Shown piece by piece: positions 32,992 through 41,825 of a stretch of DNA of 64,000 nt. Every line of letters begins with the position of its first letter. Position 1 is the first letter of the stretch. The stretch comes from Aldehydirespirator sp965116195 (GTDB taxonomy: Bacteria > Actinomycetota > Acidimicrobiia > Acidimicrobiales > Aldehydirespiratoraceae): contig OZ220491.1 in assembly GCA_965116195.1 (NCBI GenBank), positions 1,798,001-1,862,000 of the forward strand, given 5' to 3'. The notes beneath the pieces are model-generated. The model had not been told where the DNA came from and made no database searches. It worked only from the letters and a program-made list of their open reading frames with translations. A program made the translations under genes and the position numbers.

Positions 32992-34350
32992 TCATACCAG
33001 ACCGCGAAGAGTGTCACTGAGTTGCTGTGCCAGAGTTCGCAGTTCGTCCTCATCTGCGTGCTGTTCCTCCAGTAGCTCAAGCAACTCACCCGACGCTCTC
33101 CGCAGATTTCGCCAGTCCGGTGCTGAGAATCCGAAAGGTGTGCGAACCCCGGCGAGCCTCGCCCCATTGGACAACGCATCCCTTACACCGTCAGGATCGC
33201 GTACATCACGGCTGAGACGATCACAAGCCACGAACAGATCACTCAGAAGGTCGTTCACCTCCAAACCCTCGAGTTCGGTGAAGTCCTCCTCTTCCAGATG
33301 AGTCAACAAGTCGTCAATGATCAGATCCACCCGCGCCTCATCTGCCTCACGCACCCAGAGATCCCAGCCACCGGCTACACCAACAGAGGCTTCCCGATCC
33401 CAGGCCCCATCGGCCAACTCATCATCACTTGTGGCACCGTCTCCCTCAGCCCAGCCATCACCGGCATCACCATCAACACCGTCAGCAACATCAACAACAT
33501 CGTCACCAGCAACAGCGTCAACATCCTCAACTTCAACAGCACCGGTAGCACCAGCAGCAATATCGTCACCGGCAACATCGTCACCGGCTACACCATCAAC
33601 ACCCCCGGCTTCAACAGCACCGGTACCAGCATCACCGGCAATCTCGCCGGGTTCTTCGTCTTCATTGACGACCTCTTCAAGTATGTAGGGGACGCTGGCC
33701 TGCTCAAGACGTAACATCAGTTCGTTGCGCATCTCCGGCGACCAATCACCAATCTCAAAGGCTGTGAGGTCATCATCGGGTCCGATCGGACGGGTGGTGG
33801 CCTGTCTGGCCTCCTCGGCCTCTTCTGCCTCGTCAATGAGGCTGTCCACCATCTGCTCAAGCGATTCATGCACCAGCAGTGTCGTACCCTGCCAAGAATG
33901 CACCACCTGATCAACGGTCAGTAGCTGTTGGAGCATCACCCGGCTTTCAAGCGACCACCCGTGAAGTTCATAGGCAAGCCACTCGCCATCACTGTCGTCA
34001 CCGAGTTCCACTTCACTCAAATCGTCACCAAGGCCGACCCCGCCTGCATCTTCATCGCTGTCACCAACACCACCCCCGCCGACATCATTACCGGGTTCAA
34101 CCTCGCCGTCGCTGTCGCCTACATCCACCCCACTCACATCCGCGTCAGGTTCGACCCCGCCGACAACGGCCTCACGTCCAACACCGCTGTCACCAACACC
34201 GACCCCGCCGACAGCGGCCTCATGTTCAACCTCGTCATCGCCATCGTCAACACCGACCTCTACGACATCTGCGGCATCTGCACCAGGCTCGGTCGGCGGG
34301 GTTTTGGCAGCAGTACTGCGCCGAAAGCGCGGACGAAATGCGGCATTCAT
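32992..34350 (-). CDS. Acidic protein with a duplicated small domain and an in-frame repeat insertion
   Basis: Unknown function. Two copies of a domain of about 55 residues can be seen: AYELHGWSLESRVMLQQLL ... SWQGTTLLVHESLEQMVDSL, and AFEIGDWSPEMRNELMLRLE ... GWDLWVREADEARVDLIIDD. They resemble the W-(S/T)-x-E-x-R tandem domains of DUF2007-like actinobacterial proteins (inference). The second copy is split by about 100 residues of Gly-Asp-Val-Ala repeats. The N-terminal ~120 residues are also Gly/Asp/Val repeats. The C-terminal ~110 residues (LLSDLFVACDRLSRDVRDPDGV ... LEEQHADEDELRTLAQQL) form a normal-looking helical domain. ATG 34350 is preferred to 34359. It diverges from glpX with about 75 bp between starts. 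Confidence 0.75.
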   Translation of the reverse strand: MNAAFRPRFRRSTAAKTPPTEPGADAADVVEVGVDDGDDEVEHEAAVGGVGVGDSGVGREAVVGGVEPDADVSGVDVGDSDGEVEPGNDVGGGGVGDSDEDAGGVGLGDDLSEVELGDDSDGEWLAYELHGWSLESRVMLQQLLTVDQVVHSWQGTTLLVHESLEQMVDSLIDEAEEAEEARQATTRPIGPDDDLTAFEIGDWSPEMRNELMLRLEQASVPYILEEVVNEDEEPGEIAGDAGTGAVEAGGVDGVAGDDVAGDDIAAGATGAVEVEDVDAVAGDDVVDVADGVDGDAGDGWAEGDGATSDDELADGAWDREASVGVAGGWDLWVREADEARVDLIIDDLLTHLEEEDFTELEGLEVNDLLSDLFVACDRLSRDVRDPDGVRDALSNGARLAGVRTPFGFSAPDWRNLRRASGELLELLEEQHADEDELRTLAQQLSDTLRGLV

Positions 34351-34425
34351 GACACACATCCTGCCATCTTTGACACAGGATCGCGGGCATGGCCTCCACT
34401 TACCTGCGAGCGTCGGCTACCTTTC

Positions 34426-35412
34426 ATGCCTATGGCAACTCCCAGCCACCCCAGACCAGACCGGAACATCGCCCTTGAACTGGTGCGCATCACTGAGGGA
34501 GCAGCAATCGCTGCCTCACGTTGGATGGGCCGAGGCGACAAGGAAGGAGCCGACGGCGCAGCCGTTGACGCCATGCGACGTGTGCTCAGCCACATCTCCA
34601 TGGACGGCATCGTCGTCATCGGGGAAGGCGAAAAGGACGAGGCACCGATGCTCTACAACGGCGAACGTGTCGGTAACGGGCAGGCCCCCGAAACCGATGT
34701 CGCCGTTGATCCCATAGACGGCACCACCCTCACCTCATTGGGTCGTGCCAACGCCCTATCTGTGATCGCCGTGGCCGACCGGGGTTCGATGTTTGATCCC
34801 GGTCCGTGCGTGTACATGGAAAAGATCGCCACAGGACCCGAGGCCGCCCATCTGATCGACATCACCAAGTCGCCCACCGAGAACCTTCAGGCCGTCGCAG
34901 ACGTCAAGAGTGAGTCGGTGCGTGATCTGACCGCGGTGATACTTGACCGCGACCGCCACGACGATCTCATTGCCGAAGTACGCGACACCGGGGCGCGCAT
35001 CCGTCTGATACCCGACGGCGATGTGGCCGGTGCCATATCCACGGCCTGGCCCAACACCGGAGCGGACATCCTGTTCGGGATCGGCGGCACACCCGAAGGC
35101 GTGATCACCGCTGCCGCCATCAAATGCATGGGCGGTGCCCTGCAAGGCAGGCTCTGGCCGCGCAACGAACACGAGCGCAAGGCTCTGGTCAAGCAGGGCT
35201 ATGACGTTGGGCGAGTACTCACCCAGGACGACCTCGTTGCCACCGACAACTGCTTCTTCGCCGCTACAGGCGTGACCGACGGGGACCTGCTCCAAGGTGT
35301 CCACTTCGACGCCACCTACTGTCACACCCAGTCGTTGGTGATGCGCAGCCGATCCGGCACCGTGCGTCTGATAGAGGGCCGCCACCTGCTACGCAAGACC
35401 CGAAAGCTCTAG
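34426..35412 (+). CDS. glpX: Class II fructose-1,6-bisphosphatase
   Basis: Gluconeogenic hydrolysis of fructose 1,6-bisphosphate. The metal-binding motifs GEGEKDEAPMLYNGE and DVAVDPIDGTTLTSLG are intact, and DILFGIGGTPEGVITAAAIK is the typical third block. About 328 residues from ATG 34426; ATG 34432 (MATPSHPRPDRNIALELVRI) is equally possible. The frame continues open upstream to 33928 but that part is only the antisense of the acidic protein gene. No clear Shine-Dalgarno, so a leaderless transcript is possible. Confidence 0.96.
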   Translation: MPMATPSHPRPDRNIALELVRITEGAAIAASRWMGRGDKEGADGAAVDAMRRVLSHISMDGIVVIGEGEKDEAPMLYNGERVGNGQAPETDVAVDPIDGTTLTSLGRANALSVIAVADRGSMFDPGPCVYMEKIATGPEAAHLIDITKSPTENLQAVADVKSESVRDLTAVILDRDRHDDLIAEVRDTGARIRLIPDGDVAGAISTAWPNTGADILFGIGGTPEGVITAAAIKCMGGALQGRLWPRNEHERKALVKQGYDVGRVLTQDDLVATDNCFFAATGVTDGDLLQGVHFDATYCHTQSLVMRSRSGTVRLIEGRHLLRKTRKL

Positions 35413-35517
35413 CCCCAACCACCGTATGTCCAACTTGTTCAGCTTGGCCTGCTTCAGGATCGAATGCCAGTTGGCCACCCAAACCAAACCCAGCCACCGC
35501 GCTTCCAGCTTATTTGG

Positions 35518-36804
35518 CTACCTCTGCCGTATCCGCTCCAAAATAGAGTCAAACAATCTGCGATGCAAAGATGCACGACTACGGGTGGTCAGCATCGGCT
35601 GTGTCCGCTTCAAGAAAGAGTCAACCAACGGCACGGTAAAAGCTGTATCGCCATGGGTCGGGCTGTAGATCATGCCTTTGTCGATGAGTTCCAACCGCCG
35701 TGATTCCACCGACTGCACCTTCACCCCCAGCTCAGCAGCAATATCGTCCGACCGGTGCGGGCCGGGGCCGAGTTCGGCCATGGCCCTCAGATAGTCACGC
35801 TCCTTGGGCGCGAGGCGATCAAAGCGCACTGGAAAGAAATCTCGGTCAAGCGCTTCAGTAACGCTGCACTTGGCCGCTTTCACGTCGTTCAGAGTGATGA
35901 GATCGCCTGGAGCTGCGTTCCAGGCGTGGTAGCCCCATTCCTGGACGAAATATGGATATCCTGCCGACTCGTCAATGATCAACTCAATCGCTGCCGGCTC
36001 AAAGCTGGCTCCCTGCGCACCAGCCGGGATCGCGAGGGCATCACGGACCTCGCTGTCATTGAGAGTACCGACGTTCGGGAAGTTGAACATGCGCTCCGCA
36101 TAGGTGCGCGCCTCTCCTACCAAGCCGCGAAGCTGTGGCAGTCCCGCCCCTACCAGAATTACCGGCAGATCCAGTTGCGTGGTGCGATGAACAGCACCAA
36201 TAGCCGCACCCAATTCTTCGCCACTGAGATACTGGGCCTCGTCAAGTACAAGCACGATCCCGCTGTCGGACTCGGCTGCCGCTTCGCCAGCGGCGACCAA
36301 CAGATCTGTCAGGTCCTCTGAAAGGACACCGGAGTCAGCCAACCCAAGCTCAGCCTCAACATCCACGGAGACGGCTGATCCATCCGGCAGATGCAGTGTG
36401 AAAGACCTGAGCGCCCCAAGGGCCCGGGACACGGCTCGCCGCACGGGGCCCGTATCCATTCGCAACAGGACACTTCTCAGCTGGACAGCAAGAAGTCGCC
36501 TGAAGTTGCCCGAGTCCGATGGTACCACGAATACCGTGTGAGCGCCTTCCTGCCTGGCGAGTTCCATGAATCGGTTCAGCAGGACGGTCTTGCCCGTGCC
36601 GCGCAATCCCAGCAACATGCAATTCTTGCTGTGACGCCTGTTGAGTGTCCGCCTCAGGGTCACGCCGAACTGGTCAATCATCTGGTCGCGTCCCACCAGA
36701 GCAGCCGGGAACGCGCCAGCGCCGGGACTGTAGGGATTAGCGAGTTCGTCCAATCTCGTCAGCCTCCTGTCACACAGGCTCGTCCCGACGACACTACCAG
36801 ACAA
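35518..36804 (-). CDS. Stand-alone ATPase with C-terminal winged-helix-like domain
   Basis: An AAA-type ATPase of the ATPase_2/AAA_16 sort. Walker A is GLRGTGKTVLLNRF, Walker B is IVLVLDEAQYLSGEEL, and GAGLPQLRGLVGEARTYAERMF follows, as in ORC/Cdc6-like and MalT-like ATPases. The last ~80 residues (KERDYLRAMAELGPGPHRSD DIAAELGVKVQSVESRRLEL IDKGMIY in order) look like a winged helix-turn-helix. Substrate unknown; similar genes occur singly in many bacteria and archaea and are sometimes part of defence or mobile loci. The start is uncertain: the usual beginning NPYSPGAGAFPAALVGRD lies about 22 residues in. The upstream 70 bp are AT-rich and may hold its promoter. Confidence 0.82.
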   Translation of the reverse strand: MSGSVVGTSLCDRRLTRLDELANPYSPGAGAFPAALVGRDQMIDQFGVTLRRTLNRRHSKNCMLLGLRGTGKTVLLNRFMELARQEGAHTVFVVPSDSGNFRRLLAVQLRSVLLRMDTGPVRRAVSRALGALRSFTLHLPDGSAVSVDVEAELGLADSGVLSEDLTDLLVAAGEAAAESDSGIVLVLDEAQYLSGEELGAAIGAVHRTTQLDLPVILVGAGLPQLRGLVGEARTYAERMFNFPNVGTLNDSEVRDALAIPAGAQGASFEPAAIELIIDESAGYPYFVQEWGYHAWNAAPGDLITLNDVKAAKCSVTEALDRDFFPVRFDRLAPKERDYLRAMAELGPGPHRSDDIAAELGVKVQSVESRRLELIDKGMIYSPTHGDTAFTVPLVDSFLKRTQPMLTTRSRASLHRRLFDSILERIRQR

Positions 36805-36878
36805 TCAAGCGACAGTGCCAAGGAAGACCAGAAATCAATAAATTATACCCCATTCAGATTAATGTTGGGGGCTGGGGT

Positions 36879-38924
36879 TCAGCTTGAAGGCCTTTGCTTG
36901 AATGCTCTTGCCAGAAAGGTCGCTGCCTGGGCTCTGGTCACGTTGCGTTCGGGGCAAAAGCGGACACCGTCACGGTCACAGCCACGGGTGATACCCGCCG
37001 TTGCGATTGCCTCAATCGCGGCAACATCGGCTGTGGCAACATCGTCCACATCGCCGAACCGTGAACCATCAACCACAGCAGACACCGGCAAATCCAGCGC
37101 CCGGGTCAGAAATATCGCCAGCTGCACCCGGGGGACAGGACCGTCAGCACAGAAGGTCGCAGGAGCAACCGAGCAGGGCGGCATGATCCCGGCTCGGGTC
37201 ACAGCAGAAACCGCCGAAGCCAGCGTCGTGTCTGTGACATCCTGATAGGTCTTTTGCGCCTGTTCTGTCTTCTCGGTGGAGGATTCCAATCCCATCATGC
37301 GAGCAAGAAACAGCGCCAACTGGCCCCGAGTGACCGGATCTTCGGGACAAAACCGAGTCCAGTCAAGACTGCATCCCGGGGTGACACCAGCCATGGCCAA
37401 TGCCTCGACACTGCCACGATGAACGCCGCCGGTCACATCATCAAACAGCGGCCACTGATCCTCGGACACCTCGGTGTCCGACGACAACGGTGACGGACCG
37501 TACGTGTACTGCGATGCGGCAGTCAGGAGTTGACGCTGCAACGTGGGACAGAACGGCCAGGTGATGATCAACGACTTGTTTGCGATCATGGCGAACGTGA
37601 GCAGTTCTCGTGAGGCTGTGAGCGTGGCACCAGCGAGGCTCCTAGAATCATTGAGCACACCCGACTTGATCATCACCGAATTCGCCGAAGCCTCCCCGTC
37701 GGGTGATTTCGCAGGGCTGCAGTTCCTCAGTGTTCCCGTCTTGCCGGCCACACCGAGACCCGCATACAGCGGCGAGTCGGCTCCGCTACGAGTAAGCAAC
37801 ACGGTCAAGGCTCGACACGTCAGCCGGTTGTGAACCGACAAACCGGAGCCGTCCACAATCACTACCCCCTCAGCAGCGTCACCCAACATCGCTGTCACGA
37901 CGGATCCGGCACCAGCGGCTGCAGAGGCTCGATCTGAGCCTGTGGTACGCCTGCCGATTTCTTTGAGCAGCATCTCAGCTGTGGTGTTGTCCGACATCGC
38001 CAGCACTCTGTTGAGAATCTGCGACAGCGGTGGAGACCGGATCTGACCGAGGCTGGCACGCTCTGATGTGGCCGGTGCTGTGCCCGAGCGTGGACGCTTG
38101 GTGATCACCATGCCCCTGGCCTCCAGCAGGTCATCAAACAGCGACGCCGCTGCCTGAGGTGGATCGGAGGCTCGGACATGGCTCCGGCGCGATGAGCCGT
38201 ACCGTGCGTATCCGTCATTGATGATCAGCCCCGACAACGGTCCCACCAGGTTGGCTTCGACGTATGACTTCTTCCACACCGGTGAGGACTTCCCCGCCAG
38301 GCTGTGGCTCGTGTAGTCACGCTCGGTGTCGGCATACCACGAACCGTCACCGACTATTGATCCCTCGATCCTTGTGACACCTGCTGCTCTCAGACTGTTC
38401 ATCACGGCATCTGCGAGGCGCGCCGCATCGGTGTAGACAGACGGCTGGGACAGGCGGGAGATGTACCCCTCGGTTGACAGCACGGGATCACCGCCACCCA
38501 CCAGATACACGTCGCCGGTAAGCACGCCTGCGCGAACCTCAGCGAGTTGAACAGCCCCGACAACCACCTCGGTGGTGTAGGTGGCGTCGGGGCCCATAAC
38601 TGCGAGGGCCGCCGCTGAAGTGGTGATCTTGTTGAGCGACGCCGGGATCAGGGGCTTGTCGGCCTTCACTGCCAGCAGTTCCTCACCATTGCGACGCAAC
38701 GACAGACAGGTGTTCTCCGGAGCTTTTCCCCGGGTCAGGGCCGCCGAGAACTCCGAGATCAGCCGCTGCCGCCAAGCCTCCTGATCATTGGTTGAATCGT
38801 CCTGGGCGACCGCTTGTGCCACCGGAATCGCAGCAACACCGCCACCAACCAGTGCGGCCACCACAGCCACGGCAGCCGCTCGGGCCCAGAGTCGACGGAT
38901 GCCCGGAATGCTAGGACGCAGCAA
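36879..38924 (-). CDS. D-alanyl-D-alanine carboxypeptidase (PBP4/DacB, S13 family) with C-terminal SLH repeats
   Basis: Exported penicillin-binding protein trimming peptidoglycan stem peptides. After a signal segment (AAAVAVVAALVGGGVAAIPVAQAVA) the active-site tetrad ASLNK (SxxK) appears, then MSDNTTAEMLLKEIG (SxN) and GVAGKTGTLRNC (KTG). Three SLH-like repeats follow near the C-terminus, each with G(V/I)TPGC..D..RFCPE.PVTR.Q-type sequence (PEDPVTRGQLALFLARM, ADGPVPRVQLAIFLTRA, PERNVTRAQAATFLARA), which would anchor the enzyme to the wall. TTG 38924 is preferred as the start: longer frames run deep into atpC. Even so it overlaps the atpC stop by 14 bp, so it is probably co-transcribed with the ATP synthase genes. 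Confidence 0.88.
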   Translation of the reverse strand: MLRPSIPGIRRLWARAAAVAVVAALVGGGVAAIPVAQAVAQDDSTNDQEAWRQRLISEFSAALTRGKAPENTCLSLRRNGEELLAVKADKPLIPASLNKITTSAAALAVMGPDATYTTEVVVGAVQLAEVRAGVLTGDVYLVGGGDPVLSTEGYISRLSQPSVYTDAARLADAVMNSLRAAGVTRIEGSIVGDGSWYADTERDYTSHSLAGKSSPVWKKSYVEANLVGPLSGLIINDGYARYGSSRRSHVRASDPPQAAASLFDDLLEARGMVITKRPRSGTAPATSERASLGQIRSPPLSQILNRVLAMSDNTTAEMLLKEIGRRTTGSDRASAAAGAGSVVTAMLGDAAEGVVIVDGSGLSVHNRLTCRALTVLLTRSGADSPLYAGLGVAGKTGTLRNCSPAKSPDGEASANSVMIKSGVLNDSRSLAGATLTASRELLTFAMIANKSLIITWPFCPTLQRQLLTAASQYTYGPSPLSSDTEVSEDQWPLFDDVTGGVHRGSVEALAMAGVTPGCSLDWTRFCPEDPVTRGQLALFLARMMGLESSTEKTEQAQKTYQDVTDTTLASAVSAVTRAGIMPPCSVAPATFCADGPVPRVQLAIFLTRALDLPVSAVVDGSRFGDVDDVATADVAAIEAIATAGITRGCDRDGVRFCPERNVTRAQAATFLARAFKQRPSS

Positions 38925-39309
38925 CTCGGAGACGCAGTTCGGCGCGCTCCAGGGCGGCAGCCGCCGCGGCGTTTTCGGGGTGCGCAGCCAGCAACTCAAA
39001 GGCTCGCTGTTGTGCTTGTCGGGCCCGGTCAACATCTATGTCAGTCGCGGCCTCCGACACGTCCGAGAGGACCGTCACCTTGTTGTGGCTCACCTCCACA
39101 AAGCCCCGATGAACAGCAAACACGTCACGCTCACCGCCGGATCGCAGCACCTCCACCAGCCAGGGGGCCAGCACACCCAAAAACGGAACATGTCCGGCCT
39201 GAAAGGCGATGTCTCCTTCCTCCACCGTGCGTGCTATCACCATGTCTGCTGTCCCCGAGTATGTCACCTCCTCGGGCGACACCAACTCCACATCAAGTTG
39301 AACAGACAT
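38911..39309 (-). CDS. atpC: ATP synthase epsilon subunit
   Basis: Central-stalk subunit of F1 that couples rotation and regulates ATP hydrolysis. The beta-sandwich is seen in VELVSPEEVTYSGTADMVIA and GHVPFLGVLAPWLVEVL, and the helical hairpin in the last 45 residues. The length of 132 is normal. It begins three bases after atpD and is the last synthase gene of the operon; the carboxypeptidase gene overlaps its end. Confidence 0.96.
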   Translation of the reverse strand: MSVQLDVELVSPEEVTYSGTADMVIARTVEEGDIAFQAGHVPFLGVLAPWLVEVLRSGGERDVFAVHRGFVEVSHNKVTVLSDVSEAATDIDVDRARQAQQRAFELLAAHPENAAAAAALERAELRLRVAAS

Positions 39310-39312
39310 TTC

Positions 39313-40776
39313 TCAGGCTCTGAGTTCCGCAGCCTTGCGCTCGGCATCAGCAGCGCCGCCGACCATGTAGAAAGCCTGTTCAGGCAGATGGTCAAGGTCA
39401 CCGTTCACCAGCGCTTCAAAGGAGTCAATGGTCTCAGCCACAGGGGTGAAAATACCGTCCTGACCGGTGAAGTTCTTGGCCACAAACATGGGCTGCGACA
39501 AGAAGCGCTGCACTTTGCGTGCCCTGTCCACAGTCACCCTGTCCTCCTCGGACAACTCGTCAAGACCCAGAATGGCAATGATGTCCTGTAGTTCCTTGTA
39601 GCGCTGCAACACCTCCTGCACCCGCCGGGCCACACCATAGTGGCGCTCCCCAACCACCAGCGGGTCAAGGATGGTGGATGTGGAAGCCAGCGGATCAACC
39701 GCCGGATAGATGCCCAGCGCAGCAATGTCACGACTCAACTCCGTGGTGCCGTCAAAGTGGGTGAATGACGTGAACGGTGCCGGGTCTGTGTAGTCATCGG
39801 CGGGCACATACACAGCCTGCAACGACGTGATCGACTTGCCCCTTGTGGACGTGATCCGCTCCTGCAGATCACCCATCTCGTCGGCCAGGGTCGGCTGGTA
39901 ACCCACCGCCGAGGGCATACGACCCAGCAATGTGGACACCTCCGAACCGGCCTGCACGAAGCGGAAGATGTTGTCAATGAACAACAGCACATCCTGGTTC
40001 TGCACGTCACGGAAGTACTCGGCCACTGTCACACCAGCCAGCGCCACCCGCAGCCGCACGCCAGGTGGTTCGTCCATCTGCCCGAAGACCAATGCGGCCT
40101 TGTCAAGCACTCGGGTGGTGCCGTCACCCATCTTGGTCTCGCCCATCTCCAGGAACAGGTCGGTTCCCTCACGAGTGCGCTCGCCAACACCGGCAAATAC
40201 CGAGACACCGCCGTGATTGGTGGCCACTCTTGTGATCATCTCGGTGATCAGCACCGTCTTGCCGACACCAGCACCACCGAACAGTCCGATCTTGCCGCCC
40301 TGCTTGTAGGGGGTGAGCAGGTCAATCACCTTGACACCGGTCTCAAACATCTGCGCGGAGGGTTCCAGCGTGTCAAATGCAGGAGCAGGACGGTGGATTT
40401 CCCAGTGCTCGGGCGTGTCATGGCCGGGCGTGTCCAGACACTCACCCATCACGTTCCACACATGGCCCAACGTCTGATCGCCCACCGGAACCCGTAGACC
40501 GTGGCCAAGATTGCGCACCTCGGTGCCACGGGTGAGGCCGTCGGTGGGCCGCAGCGCAATAGCACGCACACGATTGTCGCCGATCTGCTGAGCGACCTCG
40601 GCCGGTACTCGCACCTGCGTGCCGTCCACGGTGACCGTGAACTCGAGCTCGGTATTGATCTCGGGAAGATGTCCCGGTGGAAACTCGACATCCACAACAG
40701 GGCCGGCGATACCCACAATGCGACCGCTGTGCCGGGTGTGTTGGGCGGTCGCGGGATCAGATTCGGTGATGGTCAT
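39313..40776 (-). CDS. atpD: ATP synthase beta subunit
   Basis: Catalytic subunit of F1. The Walker A is GLFGGAGVGKTVLITEM, the catalytic Glu lies in GVGERTREGTDL, and Walker B in QDVLLFIDNIFRF. EVSTLLGRMPSAVGYQPTLADEM is the usual DELSEED-region precursor, and DELSEED-like LDELSEEDRVTVDRAR is intact. The length of 487 is normal. Its start overlaps the atpG stop by four bases (translational coupling). Confidence 0.98.
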   Translation of the reverse strand: MTITESDPATAQHTRHSGRIVGIAGPVVDVEFPPGHLPEINTELEFTVTVDGTQVRVPAEVAQQIGDNRVRAIALRPTDGLTRGTEVRNLGHGLRVPVGDQTLGHVWNVMGECLDTPGHDTPEHWEIHRPAPAFDTLEPSAQMFETGVKVIDLLTPYKQGGKIGLFGGAGVGKTVLITEMITRVATNHGGVSVFAGVGERTREGTDLFLEMGETKMGDGTTRVLDKAALVFGQMDEPPGVRLRVALAGVTVAEYFRDVQNQDVLLFIDNIFRFVQAGSEVSTLLGRMPSAVGYQPTLADEMGDLQERITSTRGKSITSLQAVYVPADDYTDPAPFTSFTHFDGTTELSRDIAALGIYPAVDPLASTSTILDPLVVGERHYGVARRVQEVLQRYKELQDIIAILGLDELSEEDRVTVDRARKVQRFLSQPMFVAKNFTGQDGIFTPVAETIDSFEALVNGDLDHLPEQAFYMVGGAADAERKAAELRA

Positions 40777-41756
40777 AGCTGACTGTATTCCTTCTTTCCT
40801 TCCGTATGTTCTTCTGTTTTTTCTTCTGTATGGAGCCCGCTCGCATCGCTGCTGTTGCCGCCACCGCTACCCAGAGCTTCAGCGCCGCTCACGATTTCCA
40901 TGATCTCGGTGGTGATGGCATCCTGGCGTGCCCGGTTCATGGCACGGGAGAGCTTGGTGATCAACTCTTCAGCGTTGTCAGTGGCGGCCTTCATGGCCCG
41001 TTGGCGGCTGGCATGCTCTGAGGCTGCCGCGTCAAGCATTGCACCATAGAGACGGGCCTCGGTATAACGAGGCAACAAAGCCTGCAGCACCGCCTCGGGC
41101 GAGGGCTCAAACTCAAAGTTGTCGGCACGGCCGACCGTACCAGAGCCTTCCGCAACGATTGTCTCGGTCTCAACCAGTGGCAAAAAGCGCCGCACCACCA
41201 CTCGCTGAGTACCCATCGACACGAATTCGGTGTAGATCAACTCCACCTGGTCAACTGATTCCGAAATGAACGAACCTGTGACCGCCTCAGCAACCCGGCG
41301 AGCGTCGGCATAGGACGGATTGTCGCTGAAACCGGCGAAGTCCTGATCTATGCGGTAATTCCGAAAACGAAAGTAACCGGCGGACTTACGGCCCACACAA
41401 CACAACGAGTAGCCCTTGCCCTCGGACACGTGCCCCATCAACTGACGCTCGGCGGTACGAATCACTGACGTGTTGTAGGCACCGGCGAGCCCCCGGTCAC
41501 CGGTCACGACAATCAGGCCGACGTTACGCACTTCGGGAGCACGGCGCAGTAGTGGATGATCCACCGCAGCACCGGCAGCGGCCAGGTCCTCGATAACGCT
41601 GGTGATCAACCTGGCGTAGGGACGGGCAGCGTTGGCACGTTGCATGGCCTTCACCACCCGTGTCGCGGCAATCAGTTCCATGGCGCGGGTGATCTTCTTG
41701 GTGGACTGGATGCTGCCGATACGTCGGCGAAGCTCTCTCTCCTTACCTCCGGGCAC
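40773..41756 (-). CDS. atpG: ATP synthase gamma subunit
   Basis: Rotor shaft of F1. The N-terminal helix GKERELRRRIGSIQSTKKIT RAMELIAA and the C-terminal ASEHASRQRAMKAATDNAEE plus SRAMNRARQDAITTEIMEIV are the conserved coiled-coil ends; VVTGDRGLAGAYN is also typical. The length is about 327, with a C-terminal tail of ~35 residues rich in Glu, Lys and His (HTEEKTEEHTEGKKEYSQL) beyond the usual end. That tail is encoded by a short repeat and overlaps the atpD start. Confidence 0.96.
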   Translation of the reverse strand: MPGGKERELRRRIGSIQSTKKITRAMELIAATRVVKAMQRANAARPYARLITSVIEDLAAAGAAVDHPLLRRAPEVRNVGLIVVTGDRGLAGAYNTSVIRTAERQLMGHVSEGKGYSLCCVGRKSAGYFRFRNYRIDQDFAGFSDNPSYADARRVAEAVTGSFISESVDQVELIYTEFVSMGTQRVVVRRFLPLVETETIVAEGSGTVGRADNFEFEPSPEAVLQALLPRYTEARLYGAMLDAAASEHASRQRAMKAATDNAEELITKLSRAMNRARQDAITTEIMEIVSGAEALGSGGGNSSDASGLHTEEKTEEHTEGKKEYSQL

Positions 41757-41825
41757 GGCTCGGTCTCAGTTCCCTCAGTTGCCTCAAGTCTCGCAGTTGC
41801 CTCAAGTCCCTCAAGCCTCGGTCGC
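41757..41825. repeat. Short repeats between atpA and atpG
   Basis: CTCAGTTGCCTCAAGTC and variants (GCAGTTGCCTCAAGTCC, CTCAAGCCTCGG) fill the 69-bp gap inside the otherwise tightly packed ATP synthase operon. They continue the Glu/Thr/Leu-encoding 3' end of atpA. Confidence 0.6.

Noticed and set aside
33928..34425. Long N-terminal extension of GlpX
   Set aside because: The open frame is antisense to the repeat-coding acidic protein gene; the family begins at 34426/34432.
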